From Geminocystis sp. NIES-3708 (GTDB lineage Bacteria > Cyanobacteriota > Cyanobacteriia > Cyanobacteriales > Cyanobacteriaceae), in assembly GCF_001548095.1 (NCBI RefSeq), contig NZ_AP014815.1:2665656-2729655 (forward strand): a DNA stretch of 64,000 bases, given 5' to 3'. Numbering within the stretch: the first letter of the stretch is position 1; each line of letters starts with the position of its first letter. This document shows, piece after piece, positions 8,964-18,091 of this stretch. The notes under the pieces were generated by a model. That model worked only from the letters and a program-made list of their open reading frames with translations, was not told where the DNA came from and searched no databases. A program made the position numbers and the translations under genes.

Positions 8964-9311
8964 TTAACCTACTTGTAAGCGATAACTATTGATTTCCTCA
9001 CTTTCTTCTCCATAGACTCCTTCAATTTGTTGATGACAACAATCAATAGCGAATTCCTGAAACTTATCCAAAGGAATATCATACATTTCTTGAAAAACAT
9101 CAGGTTTCACCCGACAAAAACGAGGGCGATCGTCATATATCTGACACTTTCTTAACTCTTGATCATAATTAACACACCAACCATCTTTTCCTACCATACT
9201 CAAATACAATTCTAACTCTGATTGTGTAAGATAATCCCCTAAATCAGGACGATCACTAGGATCTAAATTACAACAAGCACCACATTTTTCAATACAACGC
9301 CATTCACTCAT
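8964..9311 (-). CDS. YkgJ-family cysteine-cluster protein
   Basis: A 115-residue protein opening MSEWRCIEKCGACCNLDPSDRP. The clustered cysteines (C-x3-C-x2-CC, then WC, KC and FC) are the metal- or Fe-S-binding signature of the YkgJ/UPF0153 family, whose role is unknown. The frame remains open upstream to an ATG at 9419, adding 36 residues, but these are low-complexity and hydrophobic. Family members start just before the first cysteine, so the start at 9311 is preferred. The gene is divergent from psb30. Confidence 0.78.
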   Translation of the reverse strand: MSEWRCIEKCGACCNLDPSDRPDLGDYLTQSELELYLSMVGKDGWCVNYDQELRKCQIYDDRPRFCRVKPDVFQEMYDIPLDKFQEFAIDCCHQQIEGVYGEESEEINSYRLQVG

Positions 9312-9450
9312 AAAAAAAAGAAAATCTGTAACAAAACTTAATAAAATTTGGTTGATTTTTTCGATAAAGAATCTTCCTTTCCTAGTATCATATATCTTGT
9401 TAGATTTAGTACCAAACATTTAAAATCATTATTTAAAACTAGGAGTAACT

Positions 9451-9582
9451 ATGGATTTTATTACAAATCTTTTTAGTGGTTTAGATTTACAAGTTATTTT
9501 ACAATTGACTTCTGTCGGTTTCATTTTAGTTGCTGGTCCTGTGATCGTTTTCATTCTCTATGCTTTAAGAGGTGACTTATAA
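9451..9582 (+). CDS. psb30: Photosystem II reaction-centre protein Psb30 (Ycf12)
   Basis: A 43-residue single-helix protein beginning MDFITNLFSGLDLQVILQL, with a hydrophobic helix containing VAGPVIVFIL and ending ALRGDL. The pattern of a short amphipathic start, a GP in the helix and an RGxL terminus matches Psb30/Ycf12, a peripheral helix of photosystem II near PsbJ and cytochrome b559 in the thylakoid membrane. AGGAG sits 6 bases before the ATG. Most Psb30 proteins end in GNL rather than GDL. A short palindrome at 9592-9615 follows. Confidence 0.88.
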   Translation: MDFITNLFSGLDLQVILQLTSVGFILVAGPVIVFILYALRGDL

Positions 9583-9591
9583 TTTTAAGTA

Positions 9592-9615
9592 GGGGCGAGT
9601 AAATACCATTCGCCC
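9592..9615. repeat. Short palindrome GGGCGA...TCGCCC
   Basis: GGGCGA pairs with TCGCCC across an 11-12 base loop just after psb30. No T-run follows, so it is not a typical terminator. Inverted repeats of the GGGCGA/TCGCCC type are scattered through many cyanobacterial genomes as REP-like elements. Confidence 0.5.
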
Positions 9616-9778
9616 AACAGTCAAGAGCATTCCCTCAAAGAATAAAATAATATTTTTAACTCTAAATTTTTCAATTCCTAATTTTCTTTACATTTATTAA
9701 TATTTCGATTTTGTGATCTCAGCTTGAACTAAGATTAAATTGCTCTACAAGATTCATTGTTCAGAGGATGTTATTTTT

Positions 9779-11296
9779 ATGTTCGATCGCAGACTCAGTG
9801 GAATTTTATTACATCCAACTTCTTTACCCAGTAATTATGGTATCGGTGATTTAGGCAACGGTGCTTATCGATTTGTGGATTTTTTAGAAAAAGGAGATCA
9901 ACAAGTATGGCAAATTCTGCCTTTAGGACCAACTGGGGCAGGAAATTCGCCTTATTTAGCCTATAGTGCTCTGGCTGGTAATCCTTTGATGATTAGCTTA
10001 GATATTCTTTATGGTGATGATTTATTAACAGAGGAAGATTTAGAGACTGTTAAAACTACTTTTGAGAAACAAAATTCTTCACGGGTTAACTTTGACTTAG
10101 TCATTAAGCAAAAATATCCTTTATTTCGTAAAGCTTTTGAAACATTTCAAGAAAAAGAAGATGAGGAATATCAGCTCGAATTTAGCCAATTTTGCGAAGA
10201 TTATCGTTACTGGTTAGAAGATTATGCTCTTTACATGGCTCTCAAAGACTATCATCAAGGAGCGGCTTGGTTTCAATGGGATGAGGCGATCGCCAAACGC
10301 AATCCAGAAGCGATACATCAATGGCAGATGAAACTGGGAAAAGAGATGTTTTATCATAAATTTTTACAATTTAGTTTCTTCAAACAGTGGCGAAATTTAA
10401 AAAAATATGCTAACGAAAAAAATGTTAAAATTTTTGGAGATATTCCTATTTACGTTGCCCATGATAGCGTTGATGTATGGGCAAATCAAGAAATTTTTTG
10501 TTTAGATGCCAAAACTGGTGCTGCGGCTTTAATGGCAGGAGTGCCACCTGATTATTTTAGTGAAACTGGACAATTATGGGGTAATCCTGTTTACGATTGG
10601 GAGGTATTAGAAAAAACTAATTTTGCTTGGTGGATACAACGTATTAAGGGAATGTTAGAATACGTTGACATTATGCGTATTGATCATTTTCGAGGTTTTG
10701 AGGCTTATTGGGCAGTGCCAGAAGGAGAAACCACTGCTGTTAACGGAGAATGGTTAACTGCCCCAGGAGACAAGTTTTTTGCGATTTTAGACAAAGAATT
10801 AGGTACTTTACCCATAGTTGCAGAAGATTTAGGAGTTATCACCCCAGAAGTCGAAGAATTACGAGATAAGTATAAATTTCCCGGCATGAAAGTTTTACAT
10901 TTTGCTTTTGACTCTGATCGAGCTAACGGTTTTTTACCCTATAACTATAACGACCGCAATTTTGTTGTTTATACAGGCACTCACGATAATGATACCACCG
11001 TGGGATGGTTTGAGAAACGCTCATTTAGTGAGAAAAAAAGAGTAGTAGATTTTATGGGAGGGATTTGTAACGAAGGTATTCATTGGAGTTTAATTCGTTT
11101 AGCCTTAGCATCCGTAGCCAATTTAGCTATTTTTCCAGTACAAGATCTGTTAGGGTTAGGTTCAGACTCGAAGATGAACACCCCCGGCACTATTACAGAT
11201 AACTGGAGTTGGCGCTATGAAGATAATGTGTTAACCGATGACATTAGCGAACATCTCAAATATTTAACTTTTCTTTACGGCAGAGCATCATTCTGA
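9779..11296 (+). CDS. malQ: 4-alpha-glucanotransferase (amylomaltase)
   Basis: A 505-residue GH77 enzyme that transfers alpha-1,4-glucan segments between maltodextrins, serving glycogen and starch breakdown in the cytoplasm. Landmarks are the opening RLSGILLHPTSLPSNYGIGDLG, IFGDIPIYVAHDSVDVWANQ, MRIDHFRGFEAYWAVP (nucleophile aspartate), PIVAEDLGVITPEV (acid/base glutamate) and YTGTHDNDTTVGWF. The length is standard. The ATG at 9779 follows GAGGATG, an adequate Shine-Dalgarno. Upstream in-frame residues from a TTG at 9740 do not resemble the family. It is followed by 250 bp holding the glnA promoter. Confidence 0.96.
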   Translation: MFDRRLSGILLHPTSLPSNYGIGDLGNGAYRFVDFLEKGDQQVWQILPLGPTGAGNSPYLAYSALAGNPLMISLDILYGDDLLTEEDLETVKTTFEKQNSSRVNFDLVIKQKYPLFRKAFETFQEKEDEEYQLEFSQFCEDYRYWLEDYALYMALKDYHQGAAWFQWDEAIAKRNPEAIHQWQMKLGKEMFYHKFLQFSFFKQWRNLKKYANEKNVKIFGDIPIYVAHDSVDVWANQEIFCLDAKTGAAALMAGVPPDYFSETGQLWGNPVYDWEVLEKTNFAWWIQRIKGMLEYVDIMRIDHFRGFEAYWAVPEGETTAVNGEWLTAPGDKFFAILDKELGTLPIVAEDLGVITPEVEELRDKYKFPGMKVLHFAFDSDRANGFLPYNYNDRNFVVYTGTHDNDTTVGWFEKRSFSEKKRVVDFMGGICNEGIHWSLIRLALASVANLAIFPVQDLLGLGSDSKMNTPGTITDNWSWRYEDNVLTDDISEHLKYLTFLYGRASF

Positions 11297-11453
11297 TTAA
11301 TGAAGGTGGCAGACAGGGGGATTTTATTCATTCATAAAAACATAATTTCTCTGTCTGAGGAGTCTTGCAAATCAGTCATCGCCTATCTATTAGATCGAAC
11401 TCAGGTATCTTCAAGATTTTTCTTGGGTTGAAGTGATGTTAATTGTTAATTAT

Positions 11454-11467
11454 GTATCAATAGCTAC
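11454..11467 (+). promoter_or_regulatory. NtcA-binding site of the glnA promoter
   Basis: GTATCAATAGCTAC fits GTA-N8-TAC exactly. Exactly 22 bases after it lies TAGCAT (11490-11495), which fits the TAN3T -10 box. This is the canonical layout of an NtcA-activated cyanobacterial promoter, predicting a transcription start near 11502 and a leader of about 45 nt before glnA. Confidence 0.88.
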
Positions 11468-11547
11468 AAAATGAAGATAGAACTATCTTTAGCATTAGAG
11501 CTTTGAGAGAAAAAGTAAAATAAGTAAACTCAAAGGAGAAATAGTTA

Positions 11548-12969
11548 ATGCCCGAAACTCCCCAAGAAGTCTTGAAAATGATTCAAGATAATAATATTAA
11601 AATTATTGACCTCAAATTCATTGATATGCCAGGTATTTGGCAACATTGTTCTTTCTACTATGATCAAATAGACGAGAACTCTTTTACAGAGGGTGTTGCT
11701 TTTGATGGTTCTAGTATTCGTGGTTGGAAAGCTATTAATGATTCTGATATGGCAATGGTACCAGATCCTACCACCGCATGGATCGATCCTTTTTATGCTG
11801 AACCTACACTTAGCATGATTTGTCGTATTAAAGAACCTCGCACGGGGGAATGGTATTCAAGAGATCCTCGTAGTATTGCCACTAAAGCCGTTGATTATTT
11901 AGCTTCTTGTGGCATTGGTGATACTGCTTATTTTGGTCCTGAAGCTGAGTTTTTTATCTTTGATGATGTACGCTTTGATCAAACCGAAAATAAAGGTTAT
12001 TATTACGTTGATAGCATTGAAGGACGTTGGAATTCTGGGCGAGTGGAAGAAGGCGGTAACTTAGGCTATAAACCCGGTTATAAACAAGGATATTTTCCCG
12101 TAGCACCCACAGATACCCAGCAAGACATTCGTACAGAAATGCTCTTAACAATGGCAAAATGTGGTGTACCTATCGAAAAACATCACCATGAAGTAGCAAC
12201 AGGCGGTCAAAATGAGTTAGGTATTAAGTTTGCTACCCTCGTAGAATCAGCAGACTATTTAATGACTTATAAATATGTCGTGAAAAACGTCTGTAAAAAA
12301 TATGGAAAAACGGCTACGTTTATGCCTAAACCTTTATTTAATGATAATGGTTCAGGAATGCACACTCATCAATCTATTTGGCAAGATGGCGTACCATTAT
12401 TCGCAGGGGATAAATACGCTGGTTTAAGCCAAATGGCTTTACATTATATAGGTGGTATTATCAAACATGCTCCTGCTCTTTTAGCATTAACTAATCCTAC
12501 AACAAACTCCTATAAAAGATTAGTTCCGGGTTTTGAAGCACCTGTAAACTTAGCTTACTCTCAGGGAAATAGATCTGCTTCTATTCGTATTCCTCTATCT
12601 GGTCCTAACCCCAAGGCCAAACGCTTAGAATTCCGTTGTCCTGATGCTACAAGTAATCCTTATTTAGCATTTGCTGCGATGTTATGTGCTGGTATTGACG
12701 GTATTAAAAATCAAATTGATCCCGGTGAGCCTTTAGATGTTGATATTTATGATTTATCTCCTGAAGAGTTAAGTAAAATTCCTTCTACTCCCGGTTCATT
12801 AGAAGCAGCACTAGAAGCTCTAGAAAATGATCACGCTTTCTTGACGGATAGTGGTGTATTTACCACTGATTTCATTGAAAACTGGATTGAATATAAACTG
12901 GATAATGAAGTTAATCCTATGCGTCTTCGTCCTCATCCTTATGAGTTTTCTCTGTACTATGATTGTTAA
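11548..12969 (+). CDS. glnA: Glutamine synthetase type I
   Basis: A 473-residue GSI enzyme that ligates ammonium to glutamate using ATP and acts as a dodecamer in the cytoplasm. Signatures are [10 protein letters not shown] near the N-terminus, [11 protein letters not shown] with metal-binding glutamates, [19 protein letters not shown], the ATP-binding [12 protein letters not shown], and [12 protein letters not shown] for glutamate and ammonium binding. AAAGGAG precedes the ATG at good spacing. An NtcA promoter lies upstream and an intrinsic terminator downstream, so it is monocistronic. In cyanobacteria GSI is usually controlled by NtcA and small inactivating factors; no gene for such a factor is adjacent here. 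Confidence 0.98.
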   Translation: MPETPQEVLKMIQDNNIKIIDLKFIDMPGIWQHCSFYYDQIDENSFTEGVAFDGSSIRGWKAINDSDMAMVPDPTTAWIDPFYAEPTLSMICRIKEPRTGEWYSRDPRSIATKAVDYLASCGIGDTAYFGPEAEFFIFDDVRFDQTENKGYYYVDSIEGRWNSGRVEEGGNLGYKPGYKQGYFPVAPTDTQQDIRTEMLLTMAKCGVPIEKHHHEVATGGQNELGIKFATLVESADYLMTYKYVVKNVCKKYGKTATFMPKPLFNDNGSGMHTHQSIWQDGVPLFAGDKYAGLSQMALHYIGGIIKHAPALLALTNPTTNSYKRLVPGFEAPVNLAYSQGNRSASIRIPLSGPNPKAKRLEFRCPDATSNPYLAFAAMLCAGIDGIKNQIDPGEPLDVDIYDLSPEELSKIPSTPGSLEAALEALENDHAFLTDSGVFTTDFIENWIEYKLDNEVNPMRLRPHPYEFSLYYDC

Positions 12970-12999
12970 TATGTAAGAAGTAAAGATTTATTTTAATTT

Positions 13000-13028
13000 A
13001 AGGAGGTTTAATTACCTTCTTTTTTTTC
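13000..13028 (+). terminator. Rho-independent terminator of glnA
   Basis: Thirty bases after the glnA stop, AAGGAGGT (13000-13007) pairs with ACCTTCTT (13014-13021) across the loop TTAATT. The stem has one G-U pair and is followed by six T. The stem and T-run are unambiguous. Confidence 0.85.
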
Positions 13029-13082
13029 ACTTAAGTTAAGGTGAACAGAAAAGAAAGGAGATAGTAGGAATAATTGATGATA

Positions 13083-13212
13083 TATAGCAATACTATATAG
13101 TTGTGAGACTTTTAGAGGTTGTAGGTATTCAGTAGTCAGCTTTTAGGTAGGGCAAGACTGACAGTTTTATTTTTTATCTTTAATTATTCACAAATGATTT
13201 AGGATTGCTATA
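13083..13212. mobile_element. 130-bp MITE-like element with terminal inverted repeats
   Basis: The left end TATAGCAATACTATATAG and the reverse complement of the right end, TATAGCAATCCTAAAT, form imperfect terminal inverted repeats around about 95 bp without a coding frame. The same termini occur at 8679 and near 28135. The size and lack of a transposase suggest a non-autonomous element mobilised in trans. No target-site duplication could be settled by eye. Confidence 0.6.
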
Positions 13213-13257
13213 GTTAGTTAGAGAAATTGATTATTAAATTTTTGTGAGGTAGAGTAA

Positions 13258-13653
13258 ATGACGGTTAATACATCTTTGAATAGAGTGAGATCTACTAATA
13301 GTCTTCATGCGGAATCAATATTAGCAAATAGAGCTCTAAAAAAAGAACAAATACAACAAAAAAGAGCCAATCTCGAAAAAACCATCGAAACTAGCCTAAA
13401 AATATTTGCAAATATAGGCATTTCCGTCCTAGCAATTTTTAGTGTTAAACATCTTTTACCATATCATTTAGTTCAACAGGAAAAAATAGCAGAAATTGAC
13501 GGAGAAATAGCAAAAATACAACCCAGAGTAGAAAAACTTCAAGAAGATTTTGGGAATACTTTTGATCCTAAATTAACACGCAAAGTGATGGAAAAAAATA
13601 CCTATAAAGTAGATCCTAATTTAAGTCCTATCTTTTTTATTAAGGAAAAATAA
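13258..13653 (+). CDS. Conserved-looking single-pass membrane protein with coiled coil
   Basis: A 131-residue protein I do not recognise. Residues 1-50 are polar and basic, with helical KKEQIQQKRANLEKT. A single hydrophobic helix (about residues 50-70, IFANIGISVLAIFSV) follows. Then comes a predicted coiled coil, EKIAEIDGEIAKIQPRVEKLQEDF, and a tail NTYKVDPNLSPIFFIKEK. The arrangement resembles small FtsL/DivIC-like or slr-type cyanobacterial membrane proteins, but no specific motif supports that. It starts 45 bp after the MITE at 13083-13212, which may carry or interrupt its promoter. Confidence 0.65.
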   Translation: MTVNTSLNRVRSTNSLHAESILANRALKKEQIQQKRANLEKTIETSLKIFANIGISVLAIFSVKHLLPYHLVQQEKIAEIDGEIAKIQPRVEKLQEDFGNTFDPKLTRKVMEKNTYKVDPNLSPIFFIKEK

Positions 13654-13772
13654 ATGGTCACAGTCCGCCGGCAATTTTTCTTAATCTAATCATCCTAAAA
13701 AGACTCAACATAACGTTAATTAAGAACAGTTATTTCAGAGGTAATTTTTTTCCCGATAAAAACAATAATCAA

Positions 13773-13934
13773 TTAACTAATAGAATTATCAGCAGAAGGT
13801 TTTTCCGAATAATGTGTACACTCAAAAGGCTGAACACCAATTTCAGGAGGTGATTTTTCAGGAGGACTAAAAATTCTGGTAAAACCTTCGGTCAAATATT
13901 TAGTCATGTCTCCAAGCATTTTGATGATATTCAT
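13773..13934 (-). CDS. Small protein of 53 residues, unknown function
   Basis: The ATG at 13934-13932 is preceded by AGGAGG 8 bases upstream, one of the best Shine-Dalgarno sequences in the window. The frame encodes MNIIKMLGDMTKYLTEGF, then TRIFSPPEKSPPEIGVQPFE and a polar tail, ending at a TAA. An amphipathic N-terminal helix leads into a Pro-rich segment with GVQPFE. I recall similar short cyanobacterial proteins ending in (Y/P)PxxGVQPF, but cannot name a family. It is antisense to the 550-bp gap between its two neighbours and overlaps neither. Function is unknown. Confidence 0.65.
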   Translation of the reverse strand: MNIIKMLGDMTKYLTEGFTRIFSPPEKSPPEIGVQPFECTHYSEKPSADNSIS

Positions 13935-14202
13935 AACTCAATGCCTCCTAATATGCAAATATTTGCGAGGATAAAATAATCAAGATGAATTAAATTTTGA
14001 TGTTTAATTTATTCTTATTTCCCTACTTTTATTATCTATGAAAAAACTATTTATTAGAAGAAATCTTAATCTTTTTTATAGATTGTTATTATTCCTTAAC
14101 AATTAATTTACTTCAATAATAATTGCTTTAAGCTTGATCCCCCATAGTTTAAGTCATAAATGATCAGTCTATTCTTTTAATAATCAGTAAAAACAAAAAT
14201 TT

Positions 14203-15177
14203 ATGGTCGCAAAAATAGCCATTATCGGTGCTGGAATCGCAGGTTTAATCATAGCAAAAAAAATGATTAATCAAGGGTTATCTGTGGATATTTTTGATAA
14301 AGGTAGAGCCGTTGGCGGTAGAATGTCGAGCAGACGAACACAATGGGGTTATCTTGATCATGGAACACAATATTTTACCGTCAAAAATCCTATTTTTCAA
14401 AAATTTATAGAGCAAAATCAATCCATTGTTAAGGTTTGGAAAGGAAAATTTGCTCATTGGGAGGAGGGAAATTTCACGAGCATAAAACCTGATAACCTTC
14501 GCTATGTGCCGACTATAGCTATGAATAATTTATGTAAAAATATGGCAATCGAACTGAATATAAAATTACAAACTCGTATTATTAGTTTAGAAAAAGCTCA
14601 AACATGGACATTAACTGATGAAAACAACGAAAAATACTTTGATTATGACTACATTATTGTCACCGCACCTCCGTTACAAACCATTGATTTATTAGACAAT
14701 CATAGTTTTATTATTGAATCTATTAGAAAATTAAAAATGTTTGCCTGTTATAGTTCAATGTTGATACCTGAAAACAAGTTAGATATTCCTTTTGATGGTA
14801 TCGAATTTAAACATCCTATATTAGGTTGGATTGCCCTTAACGATAGTAAACCCTCACGGGGAGAAAAAGGTGCTATTATCATTCAATCAAATTTTAGTTG
14901 GGCAGAAGCAAATTTAGAGCAAACAAGAGAGTCTATTTGCACAATCTTAAAAAATGTGACAGAGGAGGTTTTAAATATTAAGTTTCAGAATAATCTTTAT
15001 GAATCTCTACATCTATGGCGTTATGCTATACCTCAACAAAGTAATGATCAAGGATATTATTTCGACAAATTTAATAATATTGGTGTTTGCGGTGATTGGT
15101 GTTTAAATGGAAAAGTCGAATCTGCTTTTTTAAGTGGTTATTATTTGGCAGAAAAAATCATTGAGATATTTGTTTAA
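14203..15177 (+). CDS. FAD/NAD(P)-dependent amine-oxidase-like oxidoreductase (renalase type)
   Basis: A 324-residue flavoprotein. The N-terminal AKIAIIGAGIAGLIIAKKM is a Rossmann GxGxxG dinucleotide fold followed by the acidic residue in VDIFDKGRAVGGRMSSRR, where GGRMS matches renalase-like and phytoene-dehydrogenase-like oxidases. DYIIVTAPP is the second FAD-contacting strand, and NIGVCGDWCLNGKVESAFLSGYYLAEKI is the C-terminal FAD motif. Such proteins are common in cyanobacteria and oxidise reduced nicotinamide isomers or amines, but the substrate here is unknown. No signal peptide is present. It is followed by rpoC1 after 130 bp on the same strand, with no functional link visible. Confidence 0.88.
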   Translation: MVAKIAIIGAGIAGLIIAKKMINQGLSVDIFDKGRAVGGRMSSRRTQWGYLDHGTQYFTVKNPIFQKFIEQNQSIVKVWKGKFAHWEEGNFTSIKPDNLRYVPTIAMNNLCKNMAIELNIKLQTRIISLEKAQTWTLTDENNEKYFDYDYIIVTAPPLQTIDLLDNHSFIIESIRKLKMFACYSSMLIPENKLDIPFDGIEFKHPILGWIALNDSKPSRGEKGAIIIQSNFSWAEANLEQTRESICTILKNVTEEVLNIKFQNNLYESLHLWRYAIPQQSNDQGYYFDKFNNIGVCGDWCLNGKVESAFLSGYYLAEKIIEIFV

Positions 15178-15308
15178 TCTCAGTAAAAATGACACAGAAA
15201 ATCAGCAACGCCGAAAAATGATAGTATAGATCTTTGTGACTCATAATTGCATATAAAATTATAAGCTAACAAAATATAATTAAAGGGTTGAGTAAGCGCG
15301 GAAATAGC

Positions 15309-17198
15309 ATGAATCATCAACAAGAGAGACAGTTCGACTACGTAAAAATTGGTATTGCATCTCCTGAGAGAATTCGGGAATGGGGACAAAGAACACTACC
15401 TAATGGCATTGTGGTAGGAGAAGTCACAACTCCAGAAACCATTAACTATCGTACCCTAAAACCAGAAATGGACGGGTTATTCTGTGAGAAAATTTTTGGT
15501 CCTTCTAAAGATTGGGAATGTTGGTGCGGAAAATATAAAAGAGTACGCCATAGAGGTATTGTCTGTGAACGTTGCGGTGTTGAAGTCACAGAATCCAGAG
15601 TTCGCCGTCATCGGATGGGTTATATTAAATTAGCCGCTCCTGTAACTCATGTTTGGTACTTAAAAGGTATTCCTAGCTATTTGAGTATTCTGTTAGATAT
15701 GCCTTTGCGAGATGTAGAACAGGTGGTATATTTTAACTCTCATGTAGTTCTAGATCCGGGTAACGCTACTAATTTGAGCTATCGTCAATTACTATCTGAA
15801 GATCAATGGATGGAAATTGAAGAACAAATTTATGCGGAAGATTCTGAGTTAGAAGGCATCGAGGTTGGTATTGGTGCAGAAGCTGTTGAGCGTCTTTTAC
15901 AAGAAATAAAACTTGAAGAAGAAGCAGAAAAATTAAGAGAAGAAATTATTAATAGTAAAGGACAAAAAAGAGCAAAATTAATTAAAAGATTACGGTTAAT
16001 TGATAATTTTATTGCGACAGGTTCTAAACCTGAATGGATGGTTTTAAGTGTAATTCCTGTCATTCCTCCTGATTTGCGTCCGATGGTGCAGTTAGATGGT
16101 GGACGTTTTGCTACTTCTGATCTTAATGATTTATACCGTCGTGTAATTAATCGTAATAATCGCTTAAATCGTTTACAAGAAATTCTTGCTCCTGAAATTA
16201 TTATCCGTAACGAAAAGCGGATGTTACAGGAAGCGGTGGACGCTTTAATTGATAACGGCAGACGTGGTCGTACTGTAGTTGGTGGAAATAGTCGTCCTTT
16301 AAAATCTTTATCAGATATTATTGAAGGTAAACAAGGACGTTTCCGTCAAAACTTATTAGGTAAAAGGGTTGATTATTCTGGACGTTCAGTAATTGTAGTT
16401 GGTCCTAATTTACAGATATATCAATGCGGTTTACCCCGTGAAATGGCTATCGAACTTTTCCAACCTTTTGTTATTAATCGTTTAATCCGCTTAGGCATCG
16501 TTAATAATATCAAAGCGGCGAAGAAAATGATTCAAAAAACAGATCCTAGTATCTGGAAAGTATTAGAAGAAGTTATCGCTGGACATCCTGTATTGTTAAA
16601 CCGTGCCCCTACCTTACACCGTCTTGGTATTCAGGCTTTTGAACCTGTATTAGTAGAGGGGAGAGCGATTCAATTACATCCTTTAGTATGTCCTCCTTTC
16701 AACGCTGACTTTGACGGGGATCAAATGGCTGTACACGTTCCTCTTTCCATCGAAGCACAATCTGAAGCTCGATTATTGATGATGGCTTGTCATAATATTC
16801 TTTCTCCTGCAACGGGTAAACCAATTATTGCACCATCTCAAGACATGGTTTTAGGTTGTTATTACCTCACTGCGGAGAATCCTGCGGCAACAAAAGGAGC
16901 GGATAGTTATTATGCCAATCTTGATGATGCTTTACGTGCTTATGAACAAAAACTCGTGGATTTACACGCTTATATCTGGGTACGTTTTGATGGTGAAGTA
17001 CAAACAGGTAAAGGGGATAATGAACTCGAAAAAGAGGAAACTTTAGCTGATGGTAGTGTTTGGAAATATTATCAAGGGCGTAAAGTGCGTGAAACTGCGG
17101 AGGGTGAAATAATTGCTCAGTATGTACACACTACTCCTGGACGTATTATTTATAATAAAACCATTATCGATGCTTTAGATTTTGATTTAGTGCATTAA
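15309..17198 (+). CDS. rpoC1: DNA-directed RNA polymerase subunit gamma (N-terminal half of beta')
   Basis: A 629-residue protein equal to the N-terminal part of bacterial beta', the split form found in cyanobacteria and plastids. It opens with [20 protein letters not shown] zinc-binding cysteine set lies in [19 protein letters not shown], and the catalytic Mg2+ loop is [29 protein letters not shown] is also typical. The ATG at 15309 is preferred over an in-frame TTG at 15288, because family members start about 6 residues before QFDYVKIG. Neither rpoB nor rpoC2 flanks it, unlike the rpoB-C1-C2 operon of most cyanobacteria. Confidence 0.97.
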   Translation: MNHQQERQFDYVKIGIASPERIREWGQRTLPNGIVVGEVTTPETINYRTLKPEMDGLFCEKIFGPSKDWECWCGKYKRVRHRGIVCERCGVEVTESRVRRHRMGYIKLAAPVTHVWYLKGIPSYLSILLDMPLRDVEQVVYFNSHVVLDPGNATNLSYRQLLSEDQWMEIEEQIYAEDSELEGIEVGIGAEAVERLLQEIKLEEEAEKLREEIINSKGQKRAKLIKRLRLIDNFIATGSKPEWMVLSVIPVIPPDLRPMVQLDGGRFATSDLNDLYRRVINRNNRLNRLQEILAPEIIIRNEKRMLQEAVDALIDNGRRGRTVVGGNSRPLKSLSDIIEGKQGRFRQNLLGKRVDYSGRSVIVVGPNLQIYQCGLPREMAIELFQPFVINRLIRLGIVNNIKAAKKMIQKTDPSIWKVLEEVIAGHPVLLNRAPTLHRLGIQAFEPVLVEGRAIQLHPLVCPPFNADFDGDQMAVHVPLSIEAQSEARLLMMACHNILSPATGKPIIAPSQDMVLGCYYLTAENPAATKGADSYYANLDDALRAYEQKLVDLHAYIWVRFDGEVQTGKGDNELEKEETLADGSVWKYYQGRKVRETAEGEIIAQYVHTTPGRIIYNKTIIDALDFDLVH

Positions 17199-17404
17199 AT
17201 TAATCAGGAATTAGGAATTAGGAATGAGTAATTATAAGCTCAGACGCATCTAAGTTTACTGATGAGGGTAGGCAATGAGTAAGAGTTTCTTTAATTTTTT
17301 ACTAATTTTAAAAGATGCAAGTTAAATGGGTTTTAGCTTATCAAATAAGTATCTTGCTTATTAATTATCCATTCTTAATTCTTAATTTTTAATTCTTAAT
17401 TCTT

Positions 17405-18058
17405 ATGTTGATTCCACTGAAACAAGAAGCTATTAAAGATTTGATTCCTGCCATTGCTACGGGAAGTCAATATAGTCATTATTGGGCAAATTTATCCACA
17501 TTATTAAAAAATTTATTTATCTCTCTAGTAGGAGTGTTATTTTTTTGGTTATTAGGATCTTTTTTTGGTAGATCTGGGGATAATTTATCATTAATATTTA
17601 GAGTAATTGCTGGTTTATACTGGCTTTGGAGTCCGATATACTGGGCAAGTATTCGCAATAGTAAGTTTCGCCATTATCGTTATATCAGTTTTTGGCGTGG
17701 TAAGGTTTTAGATATTTATTTGACAGAAGAATTAATTAGTGAAGAATCAGCGATTGATAAATTAGGTCGAGCGATTATTGTAGAAAATCGACGTAAGTTA
17801 TTTAATGTTGAAGTAGGAGATAAAACGGGATTTCGTGCCACCATTACCACCCCAAGACAAAGAATTCATAAGGTAGTAAATCGTGGTCAAGCTGTAGAAG
17901 GTTTGCTATTATCTAATGATCCTGATTTTATAAAAATTGGGCAAATTACTGATGTTTATATTCCTCGTCATAAACTTTGGTTAGGAGATTATCCTTATAT
18001 TCGTCGAGATATTTTCTTAGATTTAAGATTACAATTAATGAAAATTTATGGTAGATAA
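17405..18058 (+). CDS. Conserved cyanobacterial membrane protein of unknown function
   Basis: A 217-residue protein with two hydrophobic helices (about residues 35-57 and 64-85), then a soluble C-terminal domain. That domain carries FRHYRYISFWRGKVLDIYLTEELIS and KLWLGDYPYIRRDIFLDLRLQL. Similar proteins occur widely in cyanobacteria and are sometimes labelled phosphate ABC transporter permease, but I see no ABC permease EAA motif and would not use that name. The C-terminal domain may face the cytoplasm. It is followed by a decayed pseudogene. Confidence 0.7.
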   Translation: MLIPLKQEAIKDLIPAIATGSQYSHYWANLSTLLKNLFISLVGVLFFWLLGSFFGRSGDNLSLIFRVIAGLYWLWSPIYWASIRNSKFRHYRYISFWRGKVLDIYLTEELISEESAIDKLGRAIIVENRRKLFNVEVGDKTGFRATITTPRQRIHKVVNRGQAVEGLLLSNDPDFIKIGQITDVYIPRHKLWLGDYPYIRRDIFLDLRLQLMKIYGR

Positions 18059-18091
18059 ACTATCAACTTAGAACTCCTATAGGATTGTGAT

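Noticed and set aside
11297-11453. Possible glutamine riboswitch before glnA
   Set aside because: The predicted transcription start near 11502 leaves about 45 nt of leader, and I could not find the conserved three-stem pattern of the glnA RNA.
17405-18058. Phosphate ABC transporter permease label
   Set aside because: Only two membrane helices and no EAA loop; not an ABC permease by sequence.
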